32,168 nt of DNA, from positions 1 to 32,168 of the forward strand of contig OMJJ01000308.1 in the NCBI GenBank assembly GCA_900299305.1, written 5' to 3'. Of this stretch, positions 22,965 to 30,388 are shown piece after piece. How positions within the stretch are numbered: position 1 is the stretch's first letter; the number at the start of each line of letters is the position of its first letter. The notes beneath the pieces are model-generated. The model had not been told where the DNA came from, did not search any database, and was given only the letters and a program-made list of their open reading frames with translations. Source of the stretch: a bacterium. GTDB lineage: Bacteria; Armatimonadota; Chthonomonadetes; Chthonomonadales; Chthonomonadaceae. The position numbers and the translations under genes were made by a program.

Positions 22965-23597
22965 ATGAACTGGCTTGGTTTGCTCTTTTTAGGTTTGGGA
23001 TTTCTCTCGCTTGCGTGTGGAGTGGTAGCCTCCTATCTCTCGAACACGCCGCAAGCACACGCGCCTCAAAAACTGCGAGCCGAGCAGAAACCCCTCCCTT
23101 CCGCCTCCTCTTACGCGCTTTGGAGAGAGAGGCGCACCCTGCGCCATGCCAAACAACTCGAATCGGAGACCGCCCGACGGTTACGCCCCCAACTCTATAG
23201 CGAAGATGGCGCGGAGGTGTTGGCGGCAGTGGTTTCGTTGGGGGCGTTATGCGATAGAACTGCGGTTCCGGCACTGATGGAGGTTCTAGAGTCGTGTGTA
23301 TCGTATCAGCCTTTGGGGTGGCGTGAAATCGCGGTAGCCTCTACCGACGCGCTCGCACAGATAGGCGACCCCCGTTCCCTTCCTCTGCTTCGCCGCCTAG
23401 AGACCGTGAGGGGCATTGGCTTGATACCCAATATCCGCCATGCTATCGCTATCATCGACCCCCAAGCCAACCTTCTCCGTGCGGAGTATGGGCTGAATGC
23501 CGTTCCGGAGTACCTCCTTCGCCCTGCCAAAGAGATAGCAGAGGCACCCGAAACCCTGCTTCGTTCTGCTGGCTCTTGCCTTGAACCCCTAGACTGA
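22965..23597 (+). CDS. membrane-anchored HEAT-repeat protein
   Basis: A 210-residue protein with one N-terminal membrane segment (NWLGLLFLGLGFLSLACGVV) and a soluble part. The region around LRPQLYSEDGAEVLAAVVSL and ALCDRTAVPALMEVLESC contains HEAT-like helices, followed by IAVASTDALAQIGDPRSLPL. The ATG at 22965 was chosen because GAGG lies just upstream and the membrane segment begins there; the frame stays open to 22698 inside the SEC-C gene. It lies 10 nt before the heptose kinase start, so the two are probably cotranscribed. The function is unknown and may be to scaffold at the inner membrane. Confidence 0.75.
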   Translation: MNWLGLLFLGLGFLSLACGVVASYLSNTPQAHAPQKLRAEQKPLPSASSYALWRERRTLRHAKQLESETARRLRPQLYSEDGAEVLAAVVSLGALCDRTAVPALMEVLESCVSYQPLGWREIAVASTDALAQIGDPRSLPLLRRLETVRGIGLIPNIRHAIAIIDPQANLLRAEYGLNAVPEYLLRPAKEIAEAPETLLRSAGSCLEPLD

Positions 23598-23607
23598 ATG
23601 AGAAAAG

Positions 23608-24573
23608 ATGACCGTTAAACTCCTCCTATCCCAACTTGCCCAGACCTCTGTGCTTGTCGTCGGCGATATTATGCTGGACGAAACCGTTTGGGGCGATGTG
23701 CGCCGTATCTCCCCCGAAGCACCCGTCCCCATCGTAGAGGCAAAACGCCGTACTTACGCCCCCGGTGGGGCAGGAAACGTCGCCGCGAACGTGGTTAGCG
23801 TGGGCGGAACCGCACACTTGGGGGGGCTTGTGGGAGAGGACAGTTCGGCGGTGCAACTACGCAATGTGCTGGAATCTTGTGGGGTACAGGCTACAGGGCT
23901 AACCCCTGATGCCTCACGCCCTACTACCACCAAAACCCGTATCATGGCACATAGTCAGCAGGTGGTTCGGGTAGACAGTGAGGCACGCTCTCCAATGCTT
24001 CTCCCACAGTCCCAAAGCCTTTTGGAGTGGGTAGAGGCAAACCTTACGGGGGTTGGGGCAGTGGTCTTATCGGACTACAGTAAGGGCGTGGTAACTCCCG
24101 ATTTCGCGCAAGCGGTTATGCAATCTGCCCAGAGAGTAGGGAAACCCGTTATCGTAGACCCCAAAGGGACGGAGTACACCAAGTATCGGGGCGCGACCCT
24201 TATCACTCCCAACCTGCACGAACTGGAAGTCGCGGTAGGAAAAGAGATTACTAACGACACCGACCTGTACCAGGCGGCGCACACCCTTAGTCAAATTTTG
24301 CCCGATACCACTCTGCTGGTAACACGCGGGGCGCAGGGGATGTCGCTTTTTCAGGTAGGAAGAGAGGCGGTGCATATCCCTACTGTTGCGCGAAACGTGT
24401 ACGACGTAACGGGGGCAGGAGATACCGTCGTCAGCACCTTAGCGTTGGCACTGGGTTCGGGGGCAGATCAAGAGGTTGCGGCATGGCTTGCGAATCATGC
24501 GGCGGGTATCGTGGTGGGGAAAGTGGGTACAGCACGAGTAACGTTTGAAGAGTTGGCGGAAGGTTGGGAGTAG
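23608..24573 (+). CDS. rfaE1: D-glycero-beta-D-manno-heptose-7-phosphate kinase (PfkB family)
   Basis: A 321-residue sugar kinase matching the kinase half of HldE (RfaE domain I). It phosphorylates D-glycero-D-manno-heptose 7-phosphate at C1 in the ADP-heptose route to the LPS inner core. Motifs are VGDIMLDETVWG (18-29), PGGAGNVAANV (52-62), DPKG (184-187) and the catalytic DVTGAGD (266-272, Asp272 as base). The C-terminal nucleotidyltransferase half of fused HldE is absent, as in lineages with separate genes. Its presence supports an outer membrane with LPS-like core. The start at 23608 has only a weak GAG upstream. Its stop is 4 nt from the 3' end of the convergent tRNA-Cys gene. Confidence 0.88.
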   Translation: MTVKLLLSQLAQTSVLVVGDIMLDETVWGDVRRISPEAPVPIVEAKRRTYAPGGAGNVAANVVSVGGTAHLGGLVGEDSSAVQLRNVLESCGVQATGLTPDASRPTTTKTRIMAHSQQVVRVDSEARSPMLLPQSQSLLEWVEANLTGVGAVVLSDYSKGVVTPDFAQAVMQSAQRVGKPVIVDPKGTEYTKYRGATLITPNLHELEVAVGKEITNDTDLYQAAHTLSQILPDTTLLVTRGAQGMSLFQVGREAVHIPTVARNVYDVTGAGDTVVSTLALALGSGADQEVAAWLANHAAGIVVGKVGTARVTFEELAEGWE

Positions 24574-24577
24574 GGGA

Positions 24578-24650
24578 AGGAGCCGACCAGAATCGAACTG
24601 GTGAATCGCGGTTTTGCAGACCGCTCCCTTAGCCACTTGGGTACGGCTCC
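24578..24650 (-). tRNA. tRNA-Cys (anticodon GCA)
   Basis: The 7-bp acceptor stem GGAGCCG/CGGCTCC (ends at 24650 and 24579) has discriminator U. The anticodon loop CTGCAAA sits on stem GCGGT/ACCGC, and the T-arm contains GTTCGATTC. CCA is not encoded. It is the second gene of a two-tRNA transcript. Confidence 0.95.
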
Positions 24651-24674
24651 ATGAAATTGTGTGTACGGCAGGAG

Positions 24675-24746
24675 AGCGGGAGACGAGGCTCGAACTCGCA
24701 ACATCCAGCTTGGGAAGCTGGCACTCTGCCATTGAGTTACTCCCGC
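24675..24746 (-). tRNA. tRNA-Gly (anticodon CCC)
   Basis: The acceptor stem is GCGGGAG/CTCCCGC, with discriminator U. The anticodon stem CCAGC/GCTGG encloses TTCCCAA, giving anticodon CCC for GGG codons. The T-arm contains GTTCGAGCC. CCA is not encoded. It lies 24 nt upstream of tRNA-Cys and downstream of a consensus promoter. Confidence 0.93.
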
Positions 24747-24758
24747 ACAGTATTTTAC

Positions 24759-24787
24759 ATTATATGACATACCCGCCTATTTGTCAA
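24759..24787 (-). promoter_or_regulatory. full-consensus sigma-70 promoter of tRNA-Gly/tRNA-Cys
   Basis: On the minus strand the -35 is TTGACA (24782-24787) and the -10 is TATAAT (24759-24764), separated by 17 nt. Both hexamers are exact consensus. The tRNA-Gly 5' end is 13 nt from the -10. Confidence 0.93.
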
Positions 24788-24823
24788 GGTAGCCTTGTGA
24801 GGTTACGCCAAAACTCCTCTCCA

Positions 24824-26281
24824 CTACACTTTTATACTCTTCCATCTCCCCATTCGGAACCAGATAAGTGTAAGTAAGCCCCCCACAATTGTGGTGACTG
24901 CCATAGTAAGCCATGCGCCGTGTGTGTGAAGGGAGAGCGCGAACATCAGCAGATAGCCTACAGAGGTTCGCAAAATAATCATGGTGAAGATGGTGATGTA
25001 GGTTGGGCGCACCGTGTCACCCGCGCCTTGCAGTGCACCCGTTAGCACCATTGCGGTACCTAGCAGCGGCTCACAAAAGGCGTTGATGTGAAGGTAGTCT
25101 ACCCCTAACGCTCTTACAACGGCATCGGAGGTGAAGAGCGCAACAATGGGGCTTGCGAAGGTGTAGAAAATGACCGCAATCACCGACATTACAATAATCG
25201 CCTGTAGGTTTGCCGCCCACGCATAGCGTTCGGCACGGTCTGGAAGTTTTGCCCCCAAACTCTGCCCCACCAATGCTGAAGCCGATACACTATAACCGAA
25301 ACCCGGCATAAACGCCAGTGCCTCTGTTCGTATTCCGATTTGCAGAGCGGCTACTGCCGCCGCCCCCTCTGGCATACGTGCCAACATTCCATTAAACGCC
25401 ATCATCGAGAAGACACGCACAAGGTTCTGTACGGATGCGGGAACCCCTATGCGTAGAATACGAAGTACCCACTCTTTTTGGAGTACCAGATACTCCCGCT
25501 TCAGTACCTCCCCTAGCGGTGCAAGGCGCACCAACGCCCAGAAAAACAGCCCCATGCCCACATACTGCGAGAGCATGAAGGCAAGCCCTGCACCCCTTAC
25601 TTCCAAACGTGGCAAGCCCAGATTTCCGTAGATAAAGAGCCAGTTGCAGAAGATATGAAAGCCTATCATCACACTGGTTATCACGAGGGGGGTACGGGTA
25701 TCGCCAACGCCGCGAAATGCAGACTGTAGCACATTGATAAGAAATATCGGGAGAGTAGCGATAATCGCCATGCTTAAAAACTGGCTACAGAGGACAGGGG
25801 CAAGTGGGTCGGCTTTGCTGTTTAGGAGAACCGCGCAGAGGGCATCTCTCCCTGCATACATTATCAAGCCCATCAGTACACCCATCATCGTTCCCAACGT
25901 GATAGACTGCCCGGTTGCATAGCGCGAACTGTCGGGCTGTTGCGCCCCCGTAAACCGTGCTACCAGTGCCGTTGTTCCCGCCGCGACCCCCATCGCCAAC
26001 GAAATCATTAGGAAGATAACGCTCCCCCCGATACCCGTCGCCGCAAGAGCCTCTTTTCCGGTAGGTAGATGCCCCACAAAGAACATATCCATCATTCCGT
26101 TCACGGTTTGGAGGAGCATGGTAAGCACTGCGGGTAGAGCGATTTGCCCCACCTGCCGGTGCAGTACACGCGGGGTGTCTGGTTGAGAGAGGAAGGGATT
26201 GGTACGAGGTGGAGCGGGTTGCTCGTTACTATTAGGAACTTCTGCGCTCTCGGAAGAGAGTTCGGGGTTTCGGGAGGACAT
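24824..26281 (-). CDS. MATE family efflux transporter
   Basis: A 485-residue inner-membrane exporter of the MATE (NorM/DinF-like) family, driven by Na+ or H+ and exporting cationic drugs or metabolites. Twelve hydrophobic segments are expected. Family features include VLTMLLQTVNGMMDMFFVGH in helix 1, FTGAQQPDSSRYATGQSITL, AFRGVGDTRTPLVITSVMIG and GALQGAGDTVRPTYITIFTM, with the repeated GxGDT pattern in both halves. A polar N-terminal extension of about 35 residues precedes helix 1. The ATG at 26281 has AAGG 6 nt upstream. The leader at 26301-26370 folds into several hairpins. It is monocistronic, upstream of the tRNAs on the same strand. Confidence 0.92.
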   Translation of the reverse strand: MSSRNPELSSESAEVPNSNEQPAPPRTNPFLSQPDTPRVLHRQVGQIALPAVLTMLLQTVNGMMDMFFVGHLPTGKEALAATGIGGSVIFLMISLAMGVAAGTTALVARFTGAQQPDSSRYATGQSITLGTMMGVLMGLIMYAGRDALCAVLLNSKADPLAPVLCSQFLSMAIIATLPIFLINVLQSAFRGVGDTRTPLVITSVMIGFHIFCNWLFIYGNLGLPRLEVRGAGLAFMLSQYVGMGLFFWALVRLAPLGEVLKREYLVLQKEWVLRILRIGVPASVQNLVRVFSMMAFNGMLARMPEGAAAVAALQIGIRTEALAFMPGFGYSVSASALVGQSLGAKLPDRAERYAWAANLQAIIVMSVIAVIFYTFASPIVALFTSDAVVRALGVDYLHINAFCEPLLGTAMVLTGALQGAGDTVRPTYITIFTMIILRTSVGYLLMFALSLHTHGAWLTMAVTTIVGGLLTLIWFRMGRWKSIKV

Positions 26282-26300
26282 AACACACCTTTCTGCGTGG

Positions 26301-26370
26301 GCTACCTACAAGTTACGTGTAGCAACGGGTGAAAGTTCTTTCACCAAGCAACAGCACCGCAGAAAAGCGG
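26301..26370 (-). promoter_or_regulatory. hairpin-rich 5' leader of MATE gene
   Basis: Three stem-loops precede the gene. The first has alternative pairings, either GCTAC (26301-26305) with GTAGC (26319-26323) or CTACA (26306-26310) with TGTAG (26318-26322). The second is GGTGAAAG (26328-26335) with CTTTCACC (26338-26345). The third is CCGC (26357-26360) with GCGG (26367-26370). A -10-like TATAAG lies further upstream on this strand. No known riboswitch class was recognised. Confidence 0.4.
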
Positions 26371-26527
26371 AACCGACTCTTATAGAATGACACCAAAAGA
26401 GGGAAGACGGTTGCGCGTTTGTCACCATTTTCCCACTTTTGTTTTAGATTCTCCCCATAGCACTCTACCGCCAAAAGCGATAGAGGACAAAAATGCCCTT
26501 TGTACGGAAGTTTACGCTACATTTTTC
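26371..26527. other. intergenic region between divergent MATE and rplU genes
   Basis: The whole gap between the two genes is 26282-26687. The outer parts hold the MATE leader hairpins (26301-26370) and the rplU promoter and leader (26528-26677). The remaining middle part shows only a likely MATE -10 (TATAAG on the minus strand) and no gene. Confidence 0.5.
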
Positions 26528-26557
26528 TTGACAAAAGGGGGACTCGGAGAGTATATT
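26528..26557 (+). promoter_or_regulatory. sigma-70 promoter of rplU-rpmA
   Basis: The -35 is TTGACA (26528-26533, exact), the spacer is 18 nt, and the -10 is TATATT (26552-26557). The rplU start is at 26688, leaving a leader of about 120 nt. Confidence 0.8.
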
Positions 26558-26614
26558 ACCATGTTGGCTAATTTGAATAGCCCCATTTTTTTGTGTCTTT
26601 AGGTAGGCACACGA

Positions 26615-26677
26615 ACCATTAAGCGAATGGTACATTCTCCCCAAACACTCCATAAGAGAGTGCAGGGGGTTGGGAGA
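26615..26677 (+). promoter_or_regulatory. structured rplU leader, possible autoregulatory site
   Basis: Hairpin A is ACCATT (26615-26620) with AATGGT (26626-26631). Hairpin B has inner stem CACTC (26646-26650) with GAGTG (26658-26662) and outer stem CCCC (26639-26642) with GGGG (26665-26668). The ribosome-binding GGGAGA (26672-26677) follows directly, so folding or protein binding could affect initiation. L21 leaders exist in other bacteria, but I cannot assign this one to a known class. Confidence 0.45.
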
Positions 26678-26687
26678 CCTTATAACT

Positions 26688-26999
26688 ATGTACGCGATTG
26701 TAAAAACGGGTGGCAAGCAGTACACCATTAAGCCCGGTGATGTGCTGGATGTCGAGAAGTTGGAAGGAGAGGCGGACTCTACTTTGGAGCTAACCGAAGT
26801 CCTTCTGGTTTCCGATGGTGATACCACCACGGTAGGTAAGCCCACCGTGGAAGGTGCGAAGGTGGTAGCGAAGGTAGTAGAGCATAAGCGTGGTGTGAAA
26901 ATCAACGGCTATACTTTTAAGCCCAAGAAGAACATTCACCACCGCTACGGGCATCGCCAAAGCCTTACCACGATAGAGATTCAGAGCATCGTCGCCTAA
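26688..26999 (+). CDS. rplU: 50S ribosomal protein L21
   Basis: Ribosomal protein L21 of 103 residues, a large-subunit protein that contacts 23S rRNA and L20. The opening [20 protein letters not shown] and the C-terminal [20 protein letters not shown] are diagnostic. The ATG at 26688 has GGGAGA about 10 nt upstream; the frame is open to 26670 but that start lies inside the leader. It is followed after 32 nt by rpmA, the standard order, without a Prp-type protease gene between them. Confidence 0.97.
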   Translation: MYAIVKTGGKQYTIKPGDVLDVEKLEGEADSTLELTEVLLVSDGDTTTVGKPTVEGAKVVAKVVEHKRGVKINGYTFKPKKNIHHRYGHRQSLTTIEIQSIVA

Positions 27000-27031
27000 G
27001 TCACCCCCTCTTACGAAAGGAACCTATTTCT

Positions 27032-27301
27032 ATGGCACACAAAAAAGGTGTTGGAAGTTCGCGTAACGGACGCGATAGCAACCCGCAACGCAGAGGAGTG
27101 AAAGAGTATGGCGGCGAAGTCGTTCGCGCCGGAAACATCCTTGTACGGCAGTGCGGCACCAAACTACACCCCGGCAAAAACGTGGGTATGGGCAGAGACT
27201 ACACTCTGTTCGCCCTTATCGACGGTGTTGTCACCTTCGAGGGTAACGGAGACCGCCGCCGCGTAAGCGTCTATGCCGCGCCAGTAGCGGTAGCCCCCTA
27301 G
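27032..27301 (+). CDS. rpmA: 50S ribosomal protein L27
   Basis: Ribosomal protein L27 of 89 residues, whose N-terminal tail reaches the peptidyl-transferase centre. It starts directly with [20 protein letters not shown], so it lacks the cleavable N-terminal extension seen in Firmicutes. Matching blocks are [20 protein letters not shown] and [17 protein letters not shown]. The ATG at 27032 has AAAGGA about 10 nt upstream. It is the last gene of the rplU-rpmA unit, closed by the terminator at 27318-27355. Confidence 0.97.
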   Translation: MAHKKGVGSSRNGRDSNPQRRGVKEYGGEVVRAGNILVRQCGTKLHPGKNVGMGRDYTLFALIDGVVTFEGNGDRRRVSVYAAPVAVAP

Positions 27302-27317
27302 CTCGCCTCTTTTCTTA

Positions 27318-27355
27318 AAATCGCTCTATGCGGCACAGCATAGGGCGATTTTTTT
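27318..27355 (+). terminator. rho-independent terminator of rplU-rpmA
   Basis: AAATCGCTCTATGC (27318-27331) pairs with GCATAGGGCGATTT (27338-27351), 14 bp with one G-U, around a 6-nt loop. An uninterrupted T7 run ends at 27355. Confidence 0.95.
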
Positions 27356-27361
27356 ACAACT

Positions 27362-29347
27362 ATGCCGTTACTCTCCACTACCTCTGCGGCTCTCCCTCCC
27401 CCCTCCACATCACGAAAGGGCGTTTCGGTTCGCGCCGTCGTGTTGGGAGCGTTTCTCACCCCCCTGAATGCGTTTTGGGTGATTCGTATGGAAGAGGTGA
27501 TGCTGGGGCCTTTTCCCTCCCTCCTCTCGATATTCGCGAACTGCATCTTTCTACTCTGCATCCTGCTCGCCGTAAACCACCCCCTACACCGTTTTGCACC
27601 CCGATTCGCCTTCTCGCAAGGAGAACTGCTCACCCTCTACACCATGCTGGCTATCTCTACGGGCATGGCGGGACAGTCGGGCTTGAATATCGTCTGCGGG
27701 ATGATAGGGCATGGCGCATGGTTCGCACCCTCGCATGGAGACTGGGGTGGGTTTCTCAACGCTTTCCCCGACTGGCTGGTAATACGCGATAGGGAGATAC
27801 TGCGGGGGCATTTTCTGGGCAACTCCACCCTCTATAGAGGCGACATCCTCCGCGCTTGGATGGTTCCCGTTCTGGCATGGTCTCTTCTGTTCAACCTCAT
27901 TCTGCTGGTTGGGTATAGCATCAATGTACTGGTACGGAGGCAGTGGGCAGACCACGAACATCTTACCTTTCCCGTTATCTGGCTCCCCCTAGAGATGACC
28001 CAAGAGGGCAAAGGAACCGCTTTCTTCCAAAACCGCTGGATGTGGGCGGGTTTTATCATCGCGGGTGGGCTGAACTTGTGGAACGGATTCGCGTTTCTCT
28101 ATCCCTCCATTCCTTCCCTGCCCATTGGGATTATCGACCTCAAGCCTATGTTCACCACGAAGCCATGGAACGCTATCGACTGGACACCCATGACGCTCTA
28201 CCCGCTTGCTATCGGGCTGAGTTACCTGCTTCCCCTCGATTTGCTCTTCTCGTGTTGGTTCTTCTATCTGTTTTGGAAGGGGCAACGCATTTTCGTTAGC
28301 ATGATGGCGTGGGACACTACCCCCGATATGCCCTTCATTCCAGAGCAGGGCTTTGGGTGTGTGGTGGGTCTACTGCTCTACTATCTCTGGTCGGGTCGTC
28401 AGCACTATGCCGCGATAGGGCGTTCGGTGGTACGTGCCTTCCGCAAAACGGAATCTTCCCAAGAAAACGAGAAGGGGGCTAACGAGGGGATAAGTGAGCG
28501 AACCGCGGTCTGGGGGATGCTGGTGGGATTAGCGGGGTTACTGCTGTTTGGGGTAGCGGCAAAAGTGGCTTGGTGGGTGACTGTTGCGTTTCTTGCGATG
28601 TACCTGCCCTTACTTGTAGTCGTAACGCGGGTACGAGCAGAACTCGGTGCGCCCGTCCACGATTTTACCTTTATGGGTCCCGACTTTATGCTACCGCGCA
28701 TTGTGGGTATCGGAAGCCTTCGGCAGAGCGATTTGGCGTTTCTCTCGCTCAGTTATCCCCTCACCTATTCGCGTAGCAACGACACCATGCCTATCGCGCT
28801 AGAGAGCCAGCAGATGGCGCAACGCCGTGACCTAAACCCTCGCCGAATGTTGGCGGTCATTGTGTTTAGCACCCTTATCGGCACACTCAGCGCGTTTTGG
28901 GCGTATGAGCATCAGGCGTACCAACTGGGTACCGCGGCGAAATGGCACGCGGGAACCCACTTCGCCCAAGAGAGTTTCGAGCGCATGGCGGGGTGGGCAG
29001 GGGGTACCAAAGACGTATCCCCCAACAGTAGCGCAACCCTAGCGATGGGCATGGGACTGGTTACTACCCTAGCACTCATGTCGCTACGGCTACGCTACTT
29101 GGGGTTTCCGCTCCACCCCATAGGCTACGCCCTCTCTTCGGCGTGGGCTATCAACCTAACATGGCTTCCGATGCTGATAGCGTGGGTCGTAAAGGGGTTG
29201 GTGCTACGCTACGGCGGGTCACGCCTCTATAGGCTGTTGATTCCCTTCTTTTTGGGGCTGGTACTCGGCGACTGCGTACTGGGGTGCGGTTGGGGACTGG
29301 TTAGCCTGATACTTAACGTGCGAACCTATAACTTCTTTGGGACGTAG
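27362..29347 (+). CDS. polytopic membrane protein, DUF6785/DUF6784-like
   Basis: A 661-residue inner-membrane protein with about a dozen hydrophobic segments (e.g. SLLSIFANCIFLLCILLAVN, VLAWSLLFNLILLVGYSINV, LLVGLAGLLLFGVAAKVAWW). Conserved-looking loops are WADHEHLTFPVIWLPLEM, DLKPMFTTKPWNAIDWTPMT and RVRAELGAPVHDFTFMGPDF. This layout fits the DUF6785/DUF6784 proteins seen in Armatimonadetes and Planctomycetes, whose general shape is like oligopeptide-transporter proteins. The substrate is unknown. The ATG at 27362 has no ribosome-binding site and lies 6 nt after the T-run of the rpmA terminator, so expression may depend on terminator read-through, a leaderless transcript or a later start. 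Confidence 0.75.
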   Translation: MPLLSTTSAALPPPSTSRKGVSVRAVVLGAFLTPLNAFWVIRMEEVMLGPFPSLLSIFANCIFLLCILLAVNHPLHRFAPRFAFSQGELLTLYTMLAISTGMAGQSGLNIVCGMIGHGAWFAPSHGDWGGFLNAFPDWLVIRDREILRGHFLGNSTLYRGDILRAWMVPVLAWSLLFNLILLVGYSINVLVRRQWADHEHLTFPVIWLPLEMTQEGKGTAFFQNRWMWAGFIIAGGLNLWNGFAFLYPSIPSLPIGIIDLKPMFTTKPWNAIDWTPMTLYPLAIGLSYLLPLDLLFSCWFFYLFWKGQRIFVSMMAWDTTPDMPFIPEQGFGCVVGLLLYYLWSGRQHYAAIGRSVVRAFRKTESSQENEKGANEGISERTAVWGMLVGLAGLLLFGVAAKVAWWVTVAFLAMYLPLLVVVTRVRAELGAPVHDFTFMGPDFMLPRIVGIGSLRQSDLAFLSLSYPLTYSRSNDTMPIALESQQMAQRRDLNPRRMLAVIVFSTLIGTLSAFWAYEHQAYQLGTAAKWHAGTHFAQESFERMAGWAGGTKDVSPNSSATLAMGMGLVTTLALMSLRLRYLGFPLHPIGYALSSAWAINLTWLPMLIAWVVKGLVLRYGGSRLYRLLIPFFLGLVLGDCVLGCGWGLVSLILNVRTYNFFGT

Positions 29348-29583
29348 TGAGTACGTTCTCACTTGTAGGCACTCACCCCCTCTAAATCTCCTCGTAACTG
29401 CTCAGACTATCCTCCAATAGACCTACCCCATGCCCTTTTCCCTCCAGCCACCCTGCAAACAGAACTACCCGCAAGGCTAGAAAACGAGAACTTGAATTTC
29501 CCAAAATAATCGAAGCGATTCCCTCTTCCGAATCGTCTTATACAAAGAGGATTGTAGCAGGGAGATGTAGAATCAAGGGCATT

Positions 29584-30384
29584 ATGCACACAAACAGGGA
29601 CAACTTTCCCGCAAGGGAGGCGTTTTACGCTGGTCAAGAGCAGTACGCGCTAGGGCATCTTACCCAAGCGACTACTCTGCTACGCCAGTCTGTCTTGCTG
29701 TTTGCCGAAATGGATAGCCCCAAAACCACCTACCTGTTTGTTCCGAATCTGCGTGTGGAACGCGCTACCGCCTGTGAAACGTGCGCCGACTACCTTGCAG
29801 AAGCGGGGCAGTACCCCGAAGCGGCGAACCTCTACCACGAGGCAGTAAACGTCTATCAGTCGCTTAATAACCGTACTGCGGAGGTTGCCCGTTGCGCCCA
29901 TAAAGCGGTATCTGCTATCAATGCCCTTCGCGCTCACCCCGAAGATAGGCTCCAACTGCTGATAGCGCGGCACGAACGCCAACGCCAACAACTTACTCTA
30001 CGTGATAACACGGAGGAGGAACAGGCGCACTTTCTTATGGAGATTGGGCAGATATGTACCCGCCGCGAACGCTATCCGCAAGCGAAAGAGAGTTTTGAGG
30101 AGGCTTTACGGCTTCTGCTTACCGTCTTTCCTGCGCCGCTTTCGGTGCTTTACCTCAAAGGTGTGTGCCATCATCAGTTGGGGAATTTGGCTCTCTACCG
30201 CTTTCGGGATAGTGCGGAAGCGGAGGCACACTACTCTACCGCCCTCTCCGACTTAGAACTCTGTGAGGGGTTGGCGGAGTACGACGAAACGGTGGCAGAT
30301 ATGTGCCGCTATGCCCTAGAAGATATTCGGGCATACCGCGAAGGCTTATCTCCCACCCCCTCTTACCACGAAGAGCGGGAGTAA
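29584..30384 (+). CDS. TPR-repeat protein
   Basis: A 266-residue cytoplasmic protein made of TPR-like helix pairs: AREAFYAGQEQYALGHLTQA, then ETCADYLAEAGQYPEAANLY, LMEIGQICTRRERYPQAKES and LGNLALYRFRDSAEAEAHYS. TPRs mediate protein contacts. The ATG at 29584 has AAGGG 4 nt upstream. It lies 4 nt before the LON-domain gene, so the two are coupled and may work together. No signal or membrane segment is seen. About 236 nt before it hold no gene. Confidence 0.8.
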   Translation: MHTNRDNFPAREAFYAGQEQYALGHLTQATTLLRQSVLLFAEMDSPKTTYLFVPNLRVERATACETCADYLAEAGQYPEAANLYHEAVNVYQSLNNRTAEVARCAHKAVSAINALRAHPEDRLQLLIARHERQRQQLTLRDNTEEEQAHFLMEIGQICTRRERYPQAKESFEEALRLLLTVFPAPLSVLYLKGVCHHQLGNLALYRFRDSAEAEAHYSTALSDLELCEGLAEYDETVADMCRYALEDIRAYREGLSPTPSYHEERE

Positions 30385-30388
30385 GGTC

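Noticed and set aside
24439-24877. ORFs across the tRNA genes, both strands
   Set aside because: They read through tRNA-Cys and tRNA-Gly. The phrase QWQSASFPSWMLRVRASSPA is a well-known tRNA-derived false protein.
28405-28701. Antisense ORF in the membrane-protein gene
   Set aside because: Composition mirrors the sense-strand gene, with no ribosome-binding site or family match.
29346-29363. Hairpin AGTGAG/CTCACT after the DUF6785-like gene as terminator
   Set aside because: Stem of only 6 bp overlapping the stop codon and no T-run.
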